NCBI GenBank assembly: GCA_021613535.1
Contig: CP075492.1
Coordinates: 4,278,001 to 4,342,000 of the forward strand
Length of the DNA stretch: 64,000 nt
Direction: 5' to 3'
Origin: Adineta vaga
Taxonomy: Eukaryota > Rotifera
The translations under genes and the position numbers were made by a program. Position 1 is the first letter of the stretch. The number at the start of each line of letters is the position of its first letter. This document shows positions 1 to 11,200 of the stretch, one piece after another. A model generated the notes under the pieces. The model ran no database searches, was not told the DNA's origin, and saw nothing but the letters and a program-made list of their open reading frames with translations.

Positions 1-228
1 CCAACAAAGCGATCAAGTATCGTCTCATCAACACCACGAGCTGTATCACCAGCACCACCGGTTAAACAATCGAATACATTATCTCCAAATACTGAAGCTC
101 AAATTGAACGTAAAAAAGATCAACCTCTAGATCGAAGACAATTATCCAAACCATTGGACAATCATTCCTCAACGGCAAATATATCTTCAACAACAGCGTC
201 GACCTCGACTAATTCATTGAAAAGGTAA
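1..228 (+). CDS. Partial Ser/Thr/Pro-rich coding segment, 5' end outside the window
   Basis: Frame 1 is open from base 1 to a TAA at 226-228. It encodes about 75 residues rich in Ser, Thr, Pro and Lys, with no recognisable domain. The last codons read Leu-Lys-Arg-stop. The same bases (AG|GTAAAA at 224-230) also make a good splice donor, so this is either the last exon of an upstream gene or an internal exon continuing downstream. Its composition resembles the low-complexity N-terminal part of the kinase gene that starts at 1603, so it could be a 5' exon of that gene. That would need an intron of about 1.35 kb, against 45-75 bp for most introns here. No function can be assigned. Confidence 0.45.
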   Translation, partial: PTKRSSIVSSTPRAVSPAPPVKQSNTLSPNTEAQIERKKDQPLDRRQLSKPLDNHSSTANISSTTASTSTNSLKR

Positions 229-1602
229 AATATAAATTCTAAAAATAGTACATCCTTTCAATTTTTTTCTTTTGAATATCAATCTATCTTTTCGTTCGTT
301 TTGTTTCCCTCTCTCTCTCTCTCTCTCTCTTCATATGTTTTGATGAGATTGATATGAAGTTTTTACCTTGAGTTCCAGCATGTAGAAATTACAATCTACA
401 TGCTTGAAAATTCAATTGAGGAAAAAGGTGCGATGTTCGCTATTTTGGTCTCAACGAAGTAAAAAATAATCACAAGACGTCCATGATTACTAATCGTCAT
501 TGAGTATATATTTCAATCACGTGTTTCGCTTTTGACGCATTCTTAAAGAATTCATTATAAGATATGCCTGTTTGTCTATCATCAAAGTACATACATAACT
601 ATCCATCTTCTCCTCCTCGTTCTTTCTCTTTTTGTTGTTCTGTCTCTTCGAATAGTATCATGCGTTTCAGTGCACACTATTTTCATTCGATTCTTGTTTC
701 TCTATCATCATCATCATCAACCTGTTGCGAAAAAAAGAGGGGGGAAGGAAAAAAAGAAGGAAACGAAAAAGACAATTATAACACGTCTCGACATCAAAAA
801 GCAATGAGTTTCGTTCAATTGCTCGTCATCATTTTATACAAAAGCCTTGGCCTTGGCATACGATCTGTATACAATAATACGACCTTTCTTGGCGGGCGCT
901 TGTCAATGCACTCTCGTGTTTAATGACTCATAGAAGAGAAAATCAATGTTGCATATGTACAAAAAAAGAACAAGACAAAAAGAGACGCGAAGGCCATAAA
1001 CAGTTCTAGACGAAAGAGAAAAAAGGTTTTTCATATTGACGAAATCAAAATTAAGTATATATATCATTCGAAAAAAATAGCTTTCTTATCTTTTAAAAAC
1101 ATCATTAATTCATTTTAATTTCAAAGGAAAAAACCTAAATTGAGAATGTAATAATATTCGATCGAATCATTTAGTTTGCTTCTTCCTTTTTTTCTCTTCT
1201 CTTTTTACTTGTTTATGTTCTGTTTTCGAAGAGAATCAGTATTATTATCGAAGAGATTCATTTTCTTTTTTTTCTCTATCCTTTCTTTCGTTCTTTTCTC
1301 CATCGATATCGGTGCATACGGTTGATTTCTCCTTCAAATAAAACGACGATTATACCTTTGTATAATGTATATGAGAGGTTGAAATTGACACATACTCCTG
1401 TATACATGTGCATTATATTACGTACGTTTTCTTTTTGATAATGTCTTATTATTATTATTGTCGCCGTCGTTGTCGTCATCGTTGATAATATTGCTCAATG
1501 TGGTGAGTTATTCGTTGTGGTTTATAATAAATTTACTGTTCTTTATTGAAATATCAACGAAGAGAAAGAAAAAGAAGAAAAAAGCCCTATAAGAATACGA
1601 AT
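229..1602. other. Non-coding stretch, no supported gene
   Basis: AT-rich with homopurine and homopyrimidine tracts, including a CT dinucleotide run near 311-330 and CAT and TTA/GTC triplet runs near 703-717 and 1446-1470. Open frames here (for example 564-923) have low-complexity composition and no domain. The stretch may hold 5' untranslated sequence of the downstream kinase gene. Confidence 0.5.
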
Positions 1603-2315
1603 ATGTCTTCATCAACGTTCACACAACGATGGACATCCGTATATGATCTAACAACGAATAGTAATAAACCTAAAAAGTTAAATTTATTCTTTCTTCAACC
1701 ATCGTCACCTGAATCGAATGCATTTACATTTCCATTACGTCCCACACAGTCATTGATTGCACTAATAGAACCACCGTCAACAACAACAACAACAGCAAAA
1801 GCAACAACAAGAAATTCAGAATCAACATCTCATCAACTATCAGAACAAACAAAAACATCTCCCTCTCGTGTCGCGGAAATTATTCATCGATTCGAATCAC
1901 AAAATGTATCATCAATGAGTAATCAACCAAATAAAACATTACCTCCAACTCGTTCTATAATTATCAAGGAATGGAAACGAATACCTTCTCGAACTCCTCT
2001 CAATGCCGTCATTGAAACTTCTTCAAGCACAGTTTCTTCCACTCCCAAAATGAATATCAAACCACAACCCATTATCGTTTACGAACGAATAACAAATCAT
2101 GATAGGCCACGTGAATCATCTTCAACACCTCCATCTGTTAGTCCAAAAAGTCCTTTAGTAAAAACATGGCTACAAAATCGAGCAAAATCTCAACAAACTG
2201 TTGAAAGTGATACAGATTCAGCGATACAGACAATGACTGCTGTGATAACAACAGGTATGAATGATTCTGTTGCATCATCTCGTTCCAATACAACAGAATC
2301 AAGTTGTTCTTCTTC

Positions 2316-2346
<31 letters not shown>

Positions 2347-4334
2347 CTACCATTATCAACTTCGCCATCCATTCCACATTTTGCACTTCCAACAATCGCT
2401 TCTATGCAAAAACAACGTGATAATACTTCGAATGCAACATGTTTTAAACGAACTTCTTCTCCTCCATCACCTACAATCGCTACTTTCACACGTGCAATTC
2501 CTTCCACATCTACAACTTCGAATGAAACTCGTCCACAATCGCATTCCTTTTCCATACCTTCTTCAGAAGAAAATCTCACGAATCAAAACAATCGATTATC
2601 ATCCTCTGCAAATACAAGTCCAACAGAAATACTTTCAATAGCACAAATCATCATAAATACCAATCTACCATTAAAATACAAAAGAGATTCATTTCTACGA
2701 TTATATGGGTAACATAGATATTAACGCTTTCATCTCCTACTAAAACGATGTCATCTAACATAACTTCCATAGTTTCATTGATAATAAATATTTATTTAAT
2801 AAATTATAGTCATAGGTATTTTGTTTATTATTTAGACCCGACGCTTTACAACAACATACTCAACGAAAATCTCAGGATGTTATACTTGAAGATGGTAATG
2901 AAACTTTCAATCTGTTTGATATAGTTTATGAGTTTGGTTGTTTTAAGATATTGATCCACCATTTTCACCACGTGTTGTCAATATAAAAAAGAATAAAACA
3001 GTAACGGATGAATATGAAATGATGGAATTTCTTGGAAGGTAATTTCGATGGTTTTGTTTTCCTTCTTCTAATGAAATGATTTGACAATTTAGAGGAAAAT
3101 TCGGTGAAGTGAAAAAATGTCGTGAAAATTCGACGAAACATTTGTTAGCTGCAAAATTTATTCAAGTACACAAAGAACAAGATCGTATTGAAGCCCACAA
3201 TGAAATTGAAATCATGAAAGCATTTCAACATCCAAGACTTTTACAACTTTATGATGCTTTCGAAACGAAAGGAGAAATTTGTCTAATCATGGAATTGTAA
3301 ATATATTTTCAATTAACAACACGACAAAACTATTCGCTCACTTTTTCTAGAATTACTGGTGGCGAATTATTTGAACGTGTTATTGATGATGATTTCATTT
3401 TAACTGAACGTCTATGTGAATTATACATGATGCAAATCTGTGAAGGAGTGAATTTTATGCATTCATGTAATATTATTCATCTTGATATGAAGGTTTGATA
3501 ACGGCTTTTTCTTCTTCTTCCAATGATGATCTATTCAATTGTTTGAATTTTCTAGCCGGAGAATATTTTATGTTTGAATCGAAATGGTCATCGAATTAAA
3601 ATCATTGATTTTGGTCTTGCGAGAAAATTTGATCCAACTAAACAATTAAAAGTCTTATTTGGTACTCCAGAATTTGTCGCACCTGAAGTAATTAATTTTG
3701 ATCGAGTAGGATTTGGCACAGATATGTGGTATGTATGAAAATAAAGATGATATTCATTTAGTTTCTTATTCTCCATCTTTATTTCAGGTCAGTTGGAGTT
3801 ATTTGTTATGTTTTGTAAGTTAATAGAATTTGCAAAAAACTATTCTAGATGATTTTCTTATGTCTTTTCAGATTAACTGGTTTGAGTCCATTTATGGGTG
3901 AAAATGATAATGATACATATGCAAACATCAATCGAGTTCAATATGATTTCGACGATGAAGCATTTACTGACATATCCGATGAAGCCAAAGATTTTATCTC
4001 AAAATTATTAATAAAAAATAAAGAGTAATTATTATTTGATTATGAAATATAGCAAAATCATCGTTTCCTTCTGTTTTAGTAAACGTCTTCAAGCTAAACA
4101 ATGTCTTGCACATCCATGGTTATCACGTCGACCAAAATCAGTCGCTACTCCTAATGATGATGAAACAGCTGAGAAGAAATTATCAACACGAAAATTACGT
4201 CGATTTGTTATACGACGACGTTGGCAGGTGAGAAAACAACATTTTTCTTTAGGATAAAAATTCGTTTCTTTCAAAATATTTAGAAAGCAGTCAATGCTTT
4301 ATTAGCATTGAAACGCATGGGAATGACGTTGTGA
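1603..4334 (+). CDS. Myosin light chain kinase-like Ser/Thr kinase with calmodulin-binding tail
   Basis: Exons read as 1603-2708, 2836-2894, 2948-3038, 3093-3296, 3351-3492, 3556-3728, 3788-3814, 3872-4024, 4080-4227 and 4284-4334, giving 717 residues. The first ~390 residues are Ser/Thr-rich and low complexity. The kinase domain follows: glycine loop GRGKFGEV, ATP lysine in AAKF, catalytic loop HLDMKPEN, metal motif DFGLARKF, then GTPEFVAPEV. HLD in place of HRD is typical of the MLCK/titin/twitchin group. After the domain, LRRFVIRRRWQKAVNALLAL is a basic amphipathic segment resembling the MLCK calmodulin-binding helix, so Ca2+/calmodulin control is inferred. No Ig or Fn3 domains are encoded here. 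The first in-frame ATG is at 1603; the frame is open upstream without one. The substrate is presumed to be myosin regulatory light chain. It is convergent with the amidase. Confidence 0.88.
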
Positions 4335-4727
4335 AGAAACCACGGCTCCATTTATTTAATTTTTCTTTCTTTTTCTCTGTCCTTTGTTTTTTCTATTTGA
4401 TTATTTTGCATCATATTCTCTCTTTGAGTCGCGCGTCTTTCACAAACAAATAACGCTTTTTTTATTCGCTGTTATTACCAGTGGTTTGATTTTATTTGTT
4501 CGCCCTGAGAATAGTGTGTGTGTGTGTGCGTACGTGCGTGTGTGTATGTCAAAACGAAAGTTTAATGTTCATCTGTACATTATTTTATATTATTATTATT
4601 ATTATTAACTACTCCTGCTAAAAGGAAAACAAAAATATGAAAGATATTTTCAAAATATTTTTTTTTCACAAAGAGAACAAACAAAAGAAGATATATTATT
4701 TCTATTTCAACTATTATTCAAAGAATT
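4335..4727. other. Intergenic region between convergent genes, with GT microsatellite
   Basis: The 3' flanks of the convergent kinase and amidase genes. It holds a TGTGTG/TGCG run at about 4515-4548 and a TTA repeat near 4588-4608. No gene is visible. Confidence 0.6.
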
Positions 4728-6694
4728 TCAAATTATAAAAAGTTTTCTTAGATATTCGATAATTTTAAAAAAAAATTCAACAATTGAACTATTCTGTTCA
4801 GCATATTTAGGTCGAATTCGATTTCTCAATGGAAATGCTTGCTCAAATCCATGTGCAACACGTAAAAGCATCGATTCTGACCATGCTCTTCCAACAAACA
4901 TCAAACCATACGGTTCATTATTTGATTCATTAAAACCTAATGGAACAACAATCAATGGATAACCAGCAAATGATGCAAATAATGTCATTTCATGTTCAGG
5001 ATCAGGAACAATAATTGCATCTAATTCATATTCATTCAATCTAAATTCAGTTTGATTTCAGAAATAAAATCGAGAAATATCAACTTACGTTGCATCAATT
5101 CCATTCTTTCCACCTATTTCACGAGTTTTATTGTATAAAATAACATATTCATCCGCAGTCATATTCATATGATCTTCAGCTAAAACGAACATTTGTTGAT
5201 TAGGAGAATATTCATGATGAAATTCTTCATCAAGATGTTGTAGATTAAATTCAATAACATCTTTCAATGATCGAATATTTGTATTTTCAAGTTCAGATAA
5301 ATAATTTCGAAGATCTTTACGAAAATTATATGTCATCAAATCTTTCAAATAACTTATTAAATTCTCATCGTCTAAACCAGTAACATTCACTGGATCAATC
5401 ACAATTGCACCATGAAAACGTAGAATATCAATAGCTTTTTGGAATTGATTTTCTTTTTCTATTGATATATTGATTGCTAAAAATATAAAAGAATTCATTT
5501 GAAATTATTGACATTGAATAAACAAAATACAAATGACCTTGACGAACAACACCCAATCGAAGATTTCGAAGTCCTTCGATTCCTTGTAAAAATCGAGTGT
5601 AATTTTGATGACGAACAATTCCTGCTTGTTGTGTTGCATTATCTCGACTATCAACACTTTCTATCACTTCTAAATATATCAACAACAACAACAACAACAA
5701 TATTTAAATAATTGATTTCATCATCTACCAAGTAAAAGAGCAACATCTTCAACTGTTTTACCCATTGGACCAACACTATCATGATCATATGAGATGGGAA
5801 TAACACCTGAACGTGATGTTAATCCAACAGTTGGTTTAAGACCAACAATATTTGCACGACTAGCTGGTGAAATAATACTACCACAAGTTTCTGTTCCTAA
5901 TGCTGCTGCACATAAACCAGCACTCGTTGCAATTGCAGAACCACTACTACTTCCACCTGGATCACCATCAGCAACATAAGCTGAACTAAAACAAATCAAA
6001 TATCATTCCCCATTTATTCTTTTCAGCAGAATTCGTTTACCTGGGTAAACCACCTCGTGGTGACCATCCGTGTCTTGTGAGATTTTCTGTTTTAAAATTA
6101 CTCCATTCTGTCAATGATGTTTTACCAAGTATGATTACACCTGCTTTCCTTAGTTGTTCAACTACAAATGCATCTCGTGGTACACGTGAATTGACAAGTG
6201 CTAAACTACCAGCTGTTGTTTTCATTTGATCATCTGTTGCAATGTTATCTTTGATTAGAAGAGGTATTCCATGAAGTAATGATCTTCTTCCATTCATTTT
6301 TCGTTCTTGATCAAGTGCATTAGCAATATCTAATGCATCAGGATTGATTTCAATGACAGCATGAAGTGGATGAGATCCTTGTCGATTTACATCATCAATA
6401 CGTGACAAATACCAACGAACAAGATCCCATGATGAATATCGACAATTCGATAAATCATCGATCAATGTTCGCATATTTGTTGTAACAGGATCAATTAATG
6501 GAATACTGGAATATGTTGAACAAGATGATGATGACACTCGAGATGCATTGATTGATATGTGCACGAAATCTAGAACAAACAAACAACCTTTCTCATCATT
6601 TTATCTAAATTTTTGATCTTATCTTACTTGATCTTGCATTTGTCTTTGTAATAGTTATCCACAAGAATATAGTGATGATATGTAATATTACCAT
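4728..6694 (-). CDS. Secreted amidase of the amidase-signature family
   Basis: Six exons: 6628-6694, 6041-6569, 5729-5985, 5538-5669, 5089-5476 and 4728-5040; 561 residues. The start at 6694 opens with a hydrophobic signal peptide (residues 1-21). The Ser-cisSer-Lys catalytic set is visible: Lys129 in LLIKDNIAT, cis-Ser within GGSSSGS (209-214), and nucleophile Ser234 in TETCGSII. The following block [16 protein letters not shown] and the C-terminal block [16 protein letters not shown] complete the enzyme. The family hydrolyses amide bonds of small amides or acyl amides; the substrate is unknown. The motif wording resembles the plant, fungal and bacterial amidase branch more than animal FAAH, so horizontal origin with later introns is possible. 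The exon 3 donor (GTAGAT) is weak. The protein is predicted secreted or lumenal. Confidence 0.88.
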
Positions 6695-7088
6695 GTTTCT
6701 ATTTAAAATACACATTCGAGATTATTGATCTCGTTTCTAATAACAATGCAACATTTGTCACTTGTTTAATTGATTTAGACAAATTTTCTTTCGTCTGTTT
6801 AGATCATATTGTTTCAGTCAGATTCTACGCCAATTTTTCTCTCGTTCTTTTCGTATTGGACACATGTAAATGAATGATCATAGTTTAGATAACTTGAACT
6901 GAATGAATGAAATAACACATCAAGAAACAACAATTGCTTTACTGATTGTAATAAATAAAAAATTTGAAAAATTAATCGAGTCTTACTCGAACATGATGAA
7001 TATTGTTCAAAATAAACCACATGATTTCATTTGAATCGTTAAGATAACATCGATCAGTTCAAGAAAGAAAAGAAAACTAACTGTTTAA
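6695..7088. other. Non-coding upstream region of the amidase gene
   Basis: AT-rich. One minus-strand frame (6814-7020) lacks any domain or splice context. Nothing else is visible. Confidence 0.5.
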
Positions 7089-7420
7089 ATGCCTAAATAT
7101 TCAAATCGTCATCGAAAAAAGACGAAATATCGTTGTGGTCGTCTCCTATTGACTAACAAGGGGTATCATTAAAACAATTGATCTTAAAAATGGTGGTGGA
7201 ACTCGTTCTTGTCTTTTGCATCATAATCAAATGACTTTCAAAGATATTCATCAACAACTTCTTAAACTTTATAAATTAGGTGATGTCATTTCACTATTCT
7301 TTCTTTCATTTTCTCTTCTTCCACATAGATAATACACAAGATCAAACGTTTTTATATGATTTTGAACAACAACAAATCAATTTATTTCAATATAAAACAT
7401 TTCTTGAATATCTCACTTAA
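7089..7420 (+). pseudogene. Small unidentified gene piece with a frame change
   Basis: ATG at 7089 opens about 24 basic residues (MPKYSNRHRKKTKYRCG...) and reaches a TAA by about 7173. One base further along, the frame continues as coding-like sequence (GIIKTIDLKNGGGTRS) to a donor near 7280. A short intron ending CATAG near 7328 follows, then DNTQDQTFLYDFEQQQ to a stop at 7418-7420. The good splice pair and coherent downstream frame suggest a real gene that has lost one frame register, or whose true start is elsewhere. The family is not recognised; the strand/helix pattern could fit a ubiquitin-like or PB1-like fold, but that is a guess. Confidence 0.35.
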
Positions 7421-7542
7421 TACAATTATATGAAAATATTTGTGTTATGTATGGTTATGTTTTTGGAATTATCATAAAACGCTATTTGAAAATGATAATA
7501 ACTACTGAGCATTGAAAAGCAAGCTATATAATATTCAAAAAC

Positions 7543-7930
7543 TCACGTTTGATTCGGTGTTGTTTCTGTTGTGCCATAATAAACACCTTGAGATGTTCTT
7601 GAATAGATACAAAGAGATCATCCCAATATTCAAATACTGTTGAACCAATAAACGAAGATGTTGGAAGAGATGTATTACTATAATCAGTAGAATAATTAGC
7701 TAAACAAAGTACCTAAATATATTCAAGAAAATGAATTTAATTTGGAACGATAATTTCTATTTATGAAAAAGAGATTGATCATGACATTCACATACAGCAT
7801 TTGTTTGAACAAAAACAGTTGTTATTGTATAACTGTACATTATTATTGGAAATGGAATACTAACATTCGTATAACCATCATCAGCAGAGTATTGTCCACT
7901 CCAACCGGGAATCAAATGATGGGTGTGAGT
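7543..7930 (-). pseudogene. Relic of a secreted protein exon pair (NIDO/beta-sheet-like)
   Basis: On the minus strand, about 7790-7930 reads GWSGQYSADDGYTNVSIPF then TITTVFVQTNA and ends in a GTATGT donor. After a short intron, about 7600-7718 continues LCLANYSTDYSNTSLP and STVFEYWDDLF. One base out of register it then continues YSRTSQGVYYGTTETT and stops at 7543-7545. The pattern (front edge, then a tyrosine-tryptophan-Asp-Asp turn, then GVYYGT) resembles nidogen-like or bdelloid secreted domains. The single-base register change and lack of a start or longer frame mark it as a gene fragment. Confidence 0.45.
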
Positions 7931-8257
7931 ATACTAATCTGAGTTTTTCGTGTCACTACTGAATTGATCTCTATATCTCATACGCTTTTCTTCTATTCCT
8001 AAAGATATAAATCTTTCTTTTGAATCATCGATGACATTTGTTCTTGTGTGATTATCACCATTCTCATTAATTTTGTTTACAAGTCAGAATTGAAAAGAAA
8101 AGAGAAAATTTACAAAATCAGAAACTCTGTATTCACTTTTGTCTCGCCTTTTTATTTTCAAAAAATAGTAAACGTTAGATCGTATGACACGTTACGATCT
8201 CAATATTCTTGATTATTTTACAAACAAACAAAAAAGACAATTCGTCATATCTCAAAG

Positions 8258-8263
8258 TTTATT
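8258..8263 (-). terminator. Candidate polyadenylation signal for the SIR2-NACHT gene
   Basis: AATAAA on the minus strand, about 10 bases after the stop codon of the 8271-14870 gene. It is a bare hexamer match, so it supports a transcript end only weakly. Confidence 0.35.
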
Positions 8264-8270
8264 CTATTTA

Positions 8271-11200
8271 TTATTCATTTGTTGTCATAGAATATTGACT
8301 TTTACCAGATAATCCTTGTATTTTAATCCATGTTTTATAAAATTCATTTTCTAATGTTGTTGTAAATGGAATTTTAATATCCGTATAATAATAATTTACT
8401 AGTCTTTTCGATTTAAATTCTCCAATTTCTTTTGCAATATAATTAATTATATTTGATTTACAATTAGCATCAATTTTTTCATCTAAAGCAAATTGTGTAA
8501 TAATTTTTAATAATTCATAAACTTTAATTGCACTTTCATTATTTAAAGAATTTAGTAGATCATCAATAAATTCATTTGGTGAAAGATGAATCAAAGGAAT
8601 TCCAATAGTAGCTAATTCTTTGACAAGATTTTCATCAAATAATGTATTTAATGCATTAATAATTATTTTATGATCAGATAAATCCATTGCGGCAAGTAAA
8701 ATAAAAGCATTTCCTCGTGCTCCAAAACATGGATGATGATTCAGAATTTCGATTAAAATTTTAGTAAATTGTTCTTTATTAAAATTTGACGCATTAGTTA
8801 TTTTTCGATAAAGATAATTTTCTTTTTGAACACAAGCTGAAACTAATGATAATAAACAATCAGCGATCATTAATGAAACCATTCGACTATTCCGATTATT
8901 AGAACGTAATATGTTTTGTATCAACCATTTGATTAAATTTTCTATATTAACAACATTTATAGAAAGATCATTCAATGTATTCAATACAGTTTGATTCAGA
9001 TTGAATGTAGAAGTAAAAAAAGTGCATCTACCAATATTCTGAACTGAAAGATAATTTTCTAGTAATATATTTTTTACTTCTATGGTTGATAAACTAATGA
9101 TTTTTGATTGAAGAATATCAAAATAAGTTTCATCAGTTACATTTGATAAACTCCAAATTTCATTAATAATTGATCGAATTATTTCAATATCTGTTTGTAT
9201 AAAATATAGTTTTTCAACAAATGAATTTGTATCTATATTCGAGAAAATTCTTTGAAACTCAATCCAATCTTGTTCTTGTATTCGAGAACGTTCAACTAAA
9301 CGTATTGTTGACTCAAAGAAATTTTCACTATAAAATGAATATGATGGTGATTGTAATGATTGAATTAATGCATTCCAAGTGTGATTATTTATAAATTTGA
9401 TTCGATTTAAATGAAAATTTTCCCCATCATTTGATTGAGCTATGTTTCTACAGAGATTTTTCAATACCAAAGGATCATCCCATAGAACATCAAAGAAAAA
9501 TGTACGAAGATAGACTCGAACTTTTAGAAGATGTTCTTTCATTACTATTCCTTGAAGAATTTTCAATAATGCTTTTTCTCCAATGACAGATATTGTTTTA
9601 CTCGGTTCACTAGGATCTCGTTCAGGATGTTGAAAGATTCGTTGAGCACGATATCTTAATTGATCATTATCATTATTCAATAGATTGATTAATGTTTCAA
9701 CTACTAATTCGAAAATATGTTTTGTTTCTACAAGTAAAAGTGCTGATAATTTCATAATTTGTCGATTAGGATAATCAATAAACCATCTTTGAACAATTGG
9801 TAAAACTTCATTCGATGGTTTGATTAAATATGGAAATATAATTGAAATTCTTTCTTCTTTTCCTTGTTTTATCAGTTCATCAATAATTATTGCAACTTGT
9901 GATGTCAAAAATAATTCATTGTTTATACCAATTTTTAAAATCTTTTCAATATTCAATTGATTATTTGTATCTTTATAAAGATTAAGCCATAATTGATCTA
10001 AATTATCATTTTTATTAAGAATTATTTTTGCATCATTTAATTGTGCAAATAATCGAAAGAGACTTTGTAATTCAATATTATCTGAAATGTCATTTAATTG
10101 TTTAGCACATAATATTTTACCATAATATGAGTTTACAAAATAACGATATTCATTATTTTCTAAATTGAAAACGATTTCATCAAGTTTTTCACAAAGATCA
10201 TCATAAATTGAAATTAATGGTTTTAATTTTATGATTAATTTCAGTTTTTCATTATTTTCATCCATTTCATTTAATATTTCTAATGCATTTCTTAGATATT
10301 TTTTACGAAATTCTTCACATCCATAAAATGACAATCGAATAGATGCGATAATTTGATCATCAATTTTTTCAATTTGATCCAAAGTTGAAATTAATTTATC
10401 TAAGATGTGTTGAATAAAATCGTTTTCTTTGACATCTTTATAATGAGCAACATTATAAATCTTTTCTAAAACTTGAAATCTTAAACTTCCATCTACAATA
10501 TTATCCGTTAGATTATTTGATTCATTTAGAAGTTCATCACTTTTTTCATCATAAAATTGAGCTAATTGATAAAATGCACGAGATTTATAATAAGGATTAG
10601 ACATTGATTGAATTTTATTCAATAAGAATTCTTTAACATTTACTATTTCATTTAATTCAGGTAACAATTTCGAATAAATATCTGTTTTGTTTAATTCTTT
10701 TGACATAATTCCAAAGATAAATAAAATAAATATTGGAATTAATTCAGAATTTCGAATAAAATATTCTTCATTGATAAAGATGTCGCAAATAATATCAATT
10801 ACAAATGCAATATTTGTATGAATATTCTCTAAACAATTTAGAAATGCTATTGGAATATCATCTTCTTCAAATGATTCAAATGGAAATTGATCCGTAGACC
10901 ATGAACATGATCGAATAGGTTTATAAATTTGAATTGTATTATTAATTTTTAGAAATGATTTTATAATTAAATCACTTTTCAATGTTTTAATACATATATC
11001 ACATAGAACAGCAACATCGTATCTCAAATCACCGCTTGAATTACCTGTCATCTTCGATACAAAATATTCCGCATAAAGATCACATTTATCATCCATATTA
11101 TCTACAGTTTCAGCAAGTAATTTTGTATCTACTGGTATTCCACCACTATTTGCGATAAAAGATAAATATATTCTACAATAATTAGAATAATTTAAATGAT

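Noticed and set aside
564-923. 119-residue plus-strand frame
   Set aside because: Low-complexity Ser/Lys-rich translation of pyrimidine- and purine-rich DNA, with no domain or splice context.
1546-1602. Upstream extension of the kinase frame with a TTG start
   Set aside because: TTG is not a credible start here; the first ATG in register is 1603. An exon extension remains possible but unsupported.
2190-2641. Two frames overlapping the kinase N-terminal exon (Glu-rich antisense and Leu-rich sense)
   Set aside because: They are readings of the TCT-repeat coding sequence in other frames.
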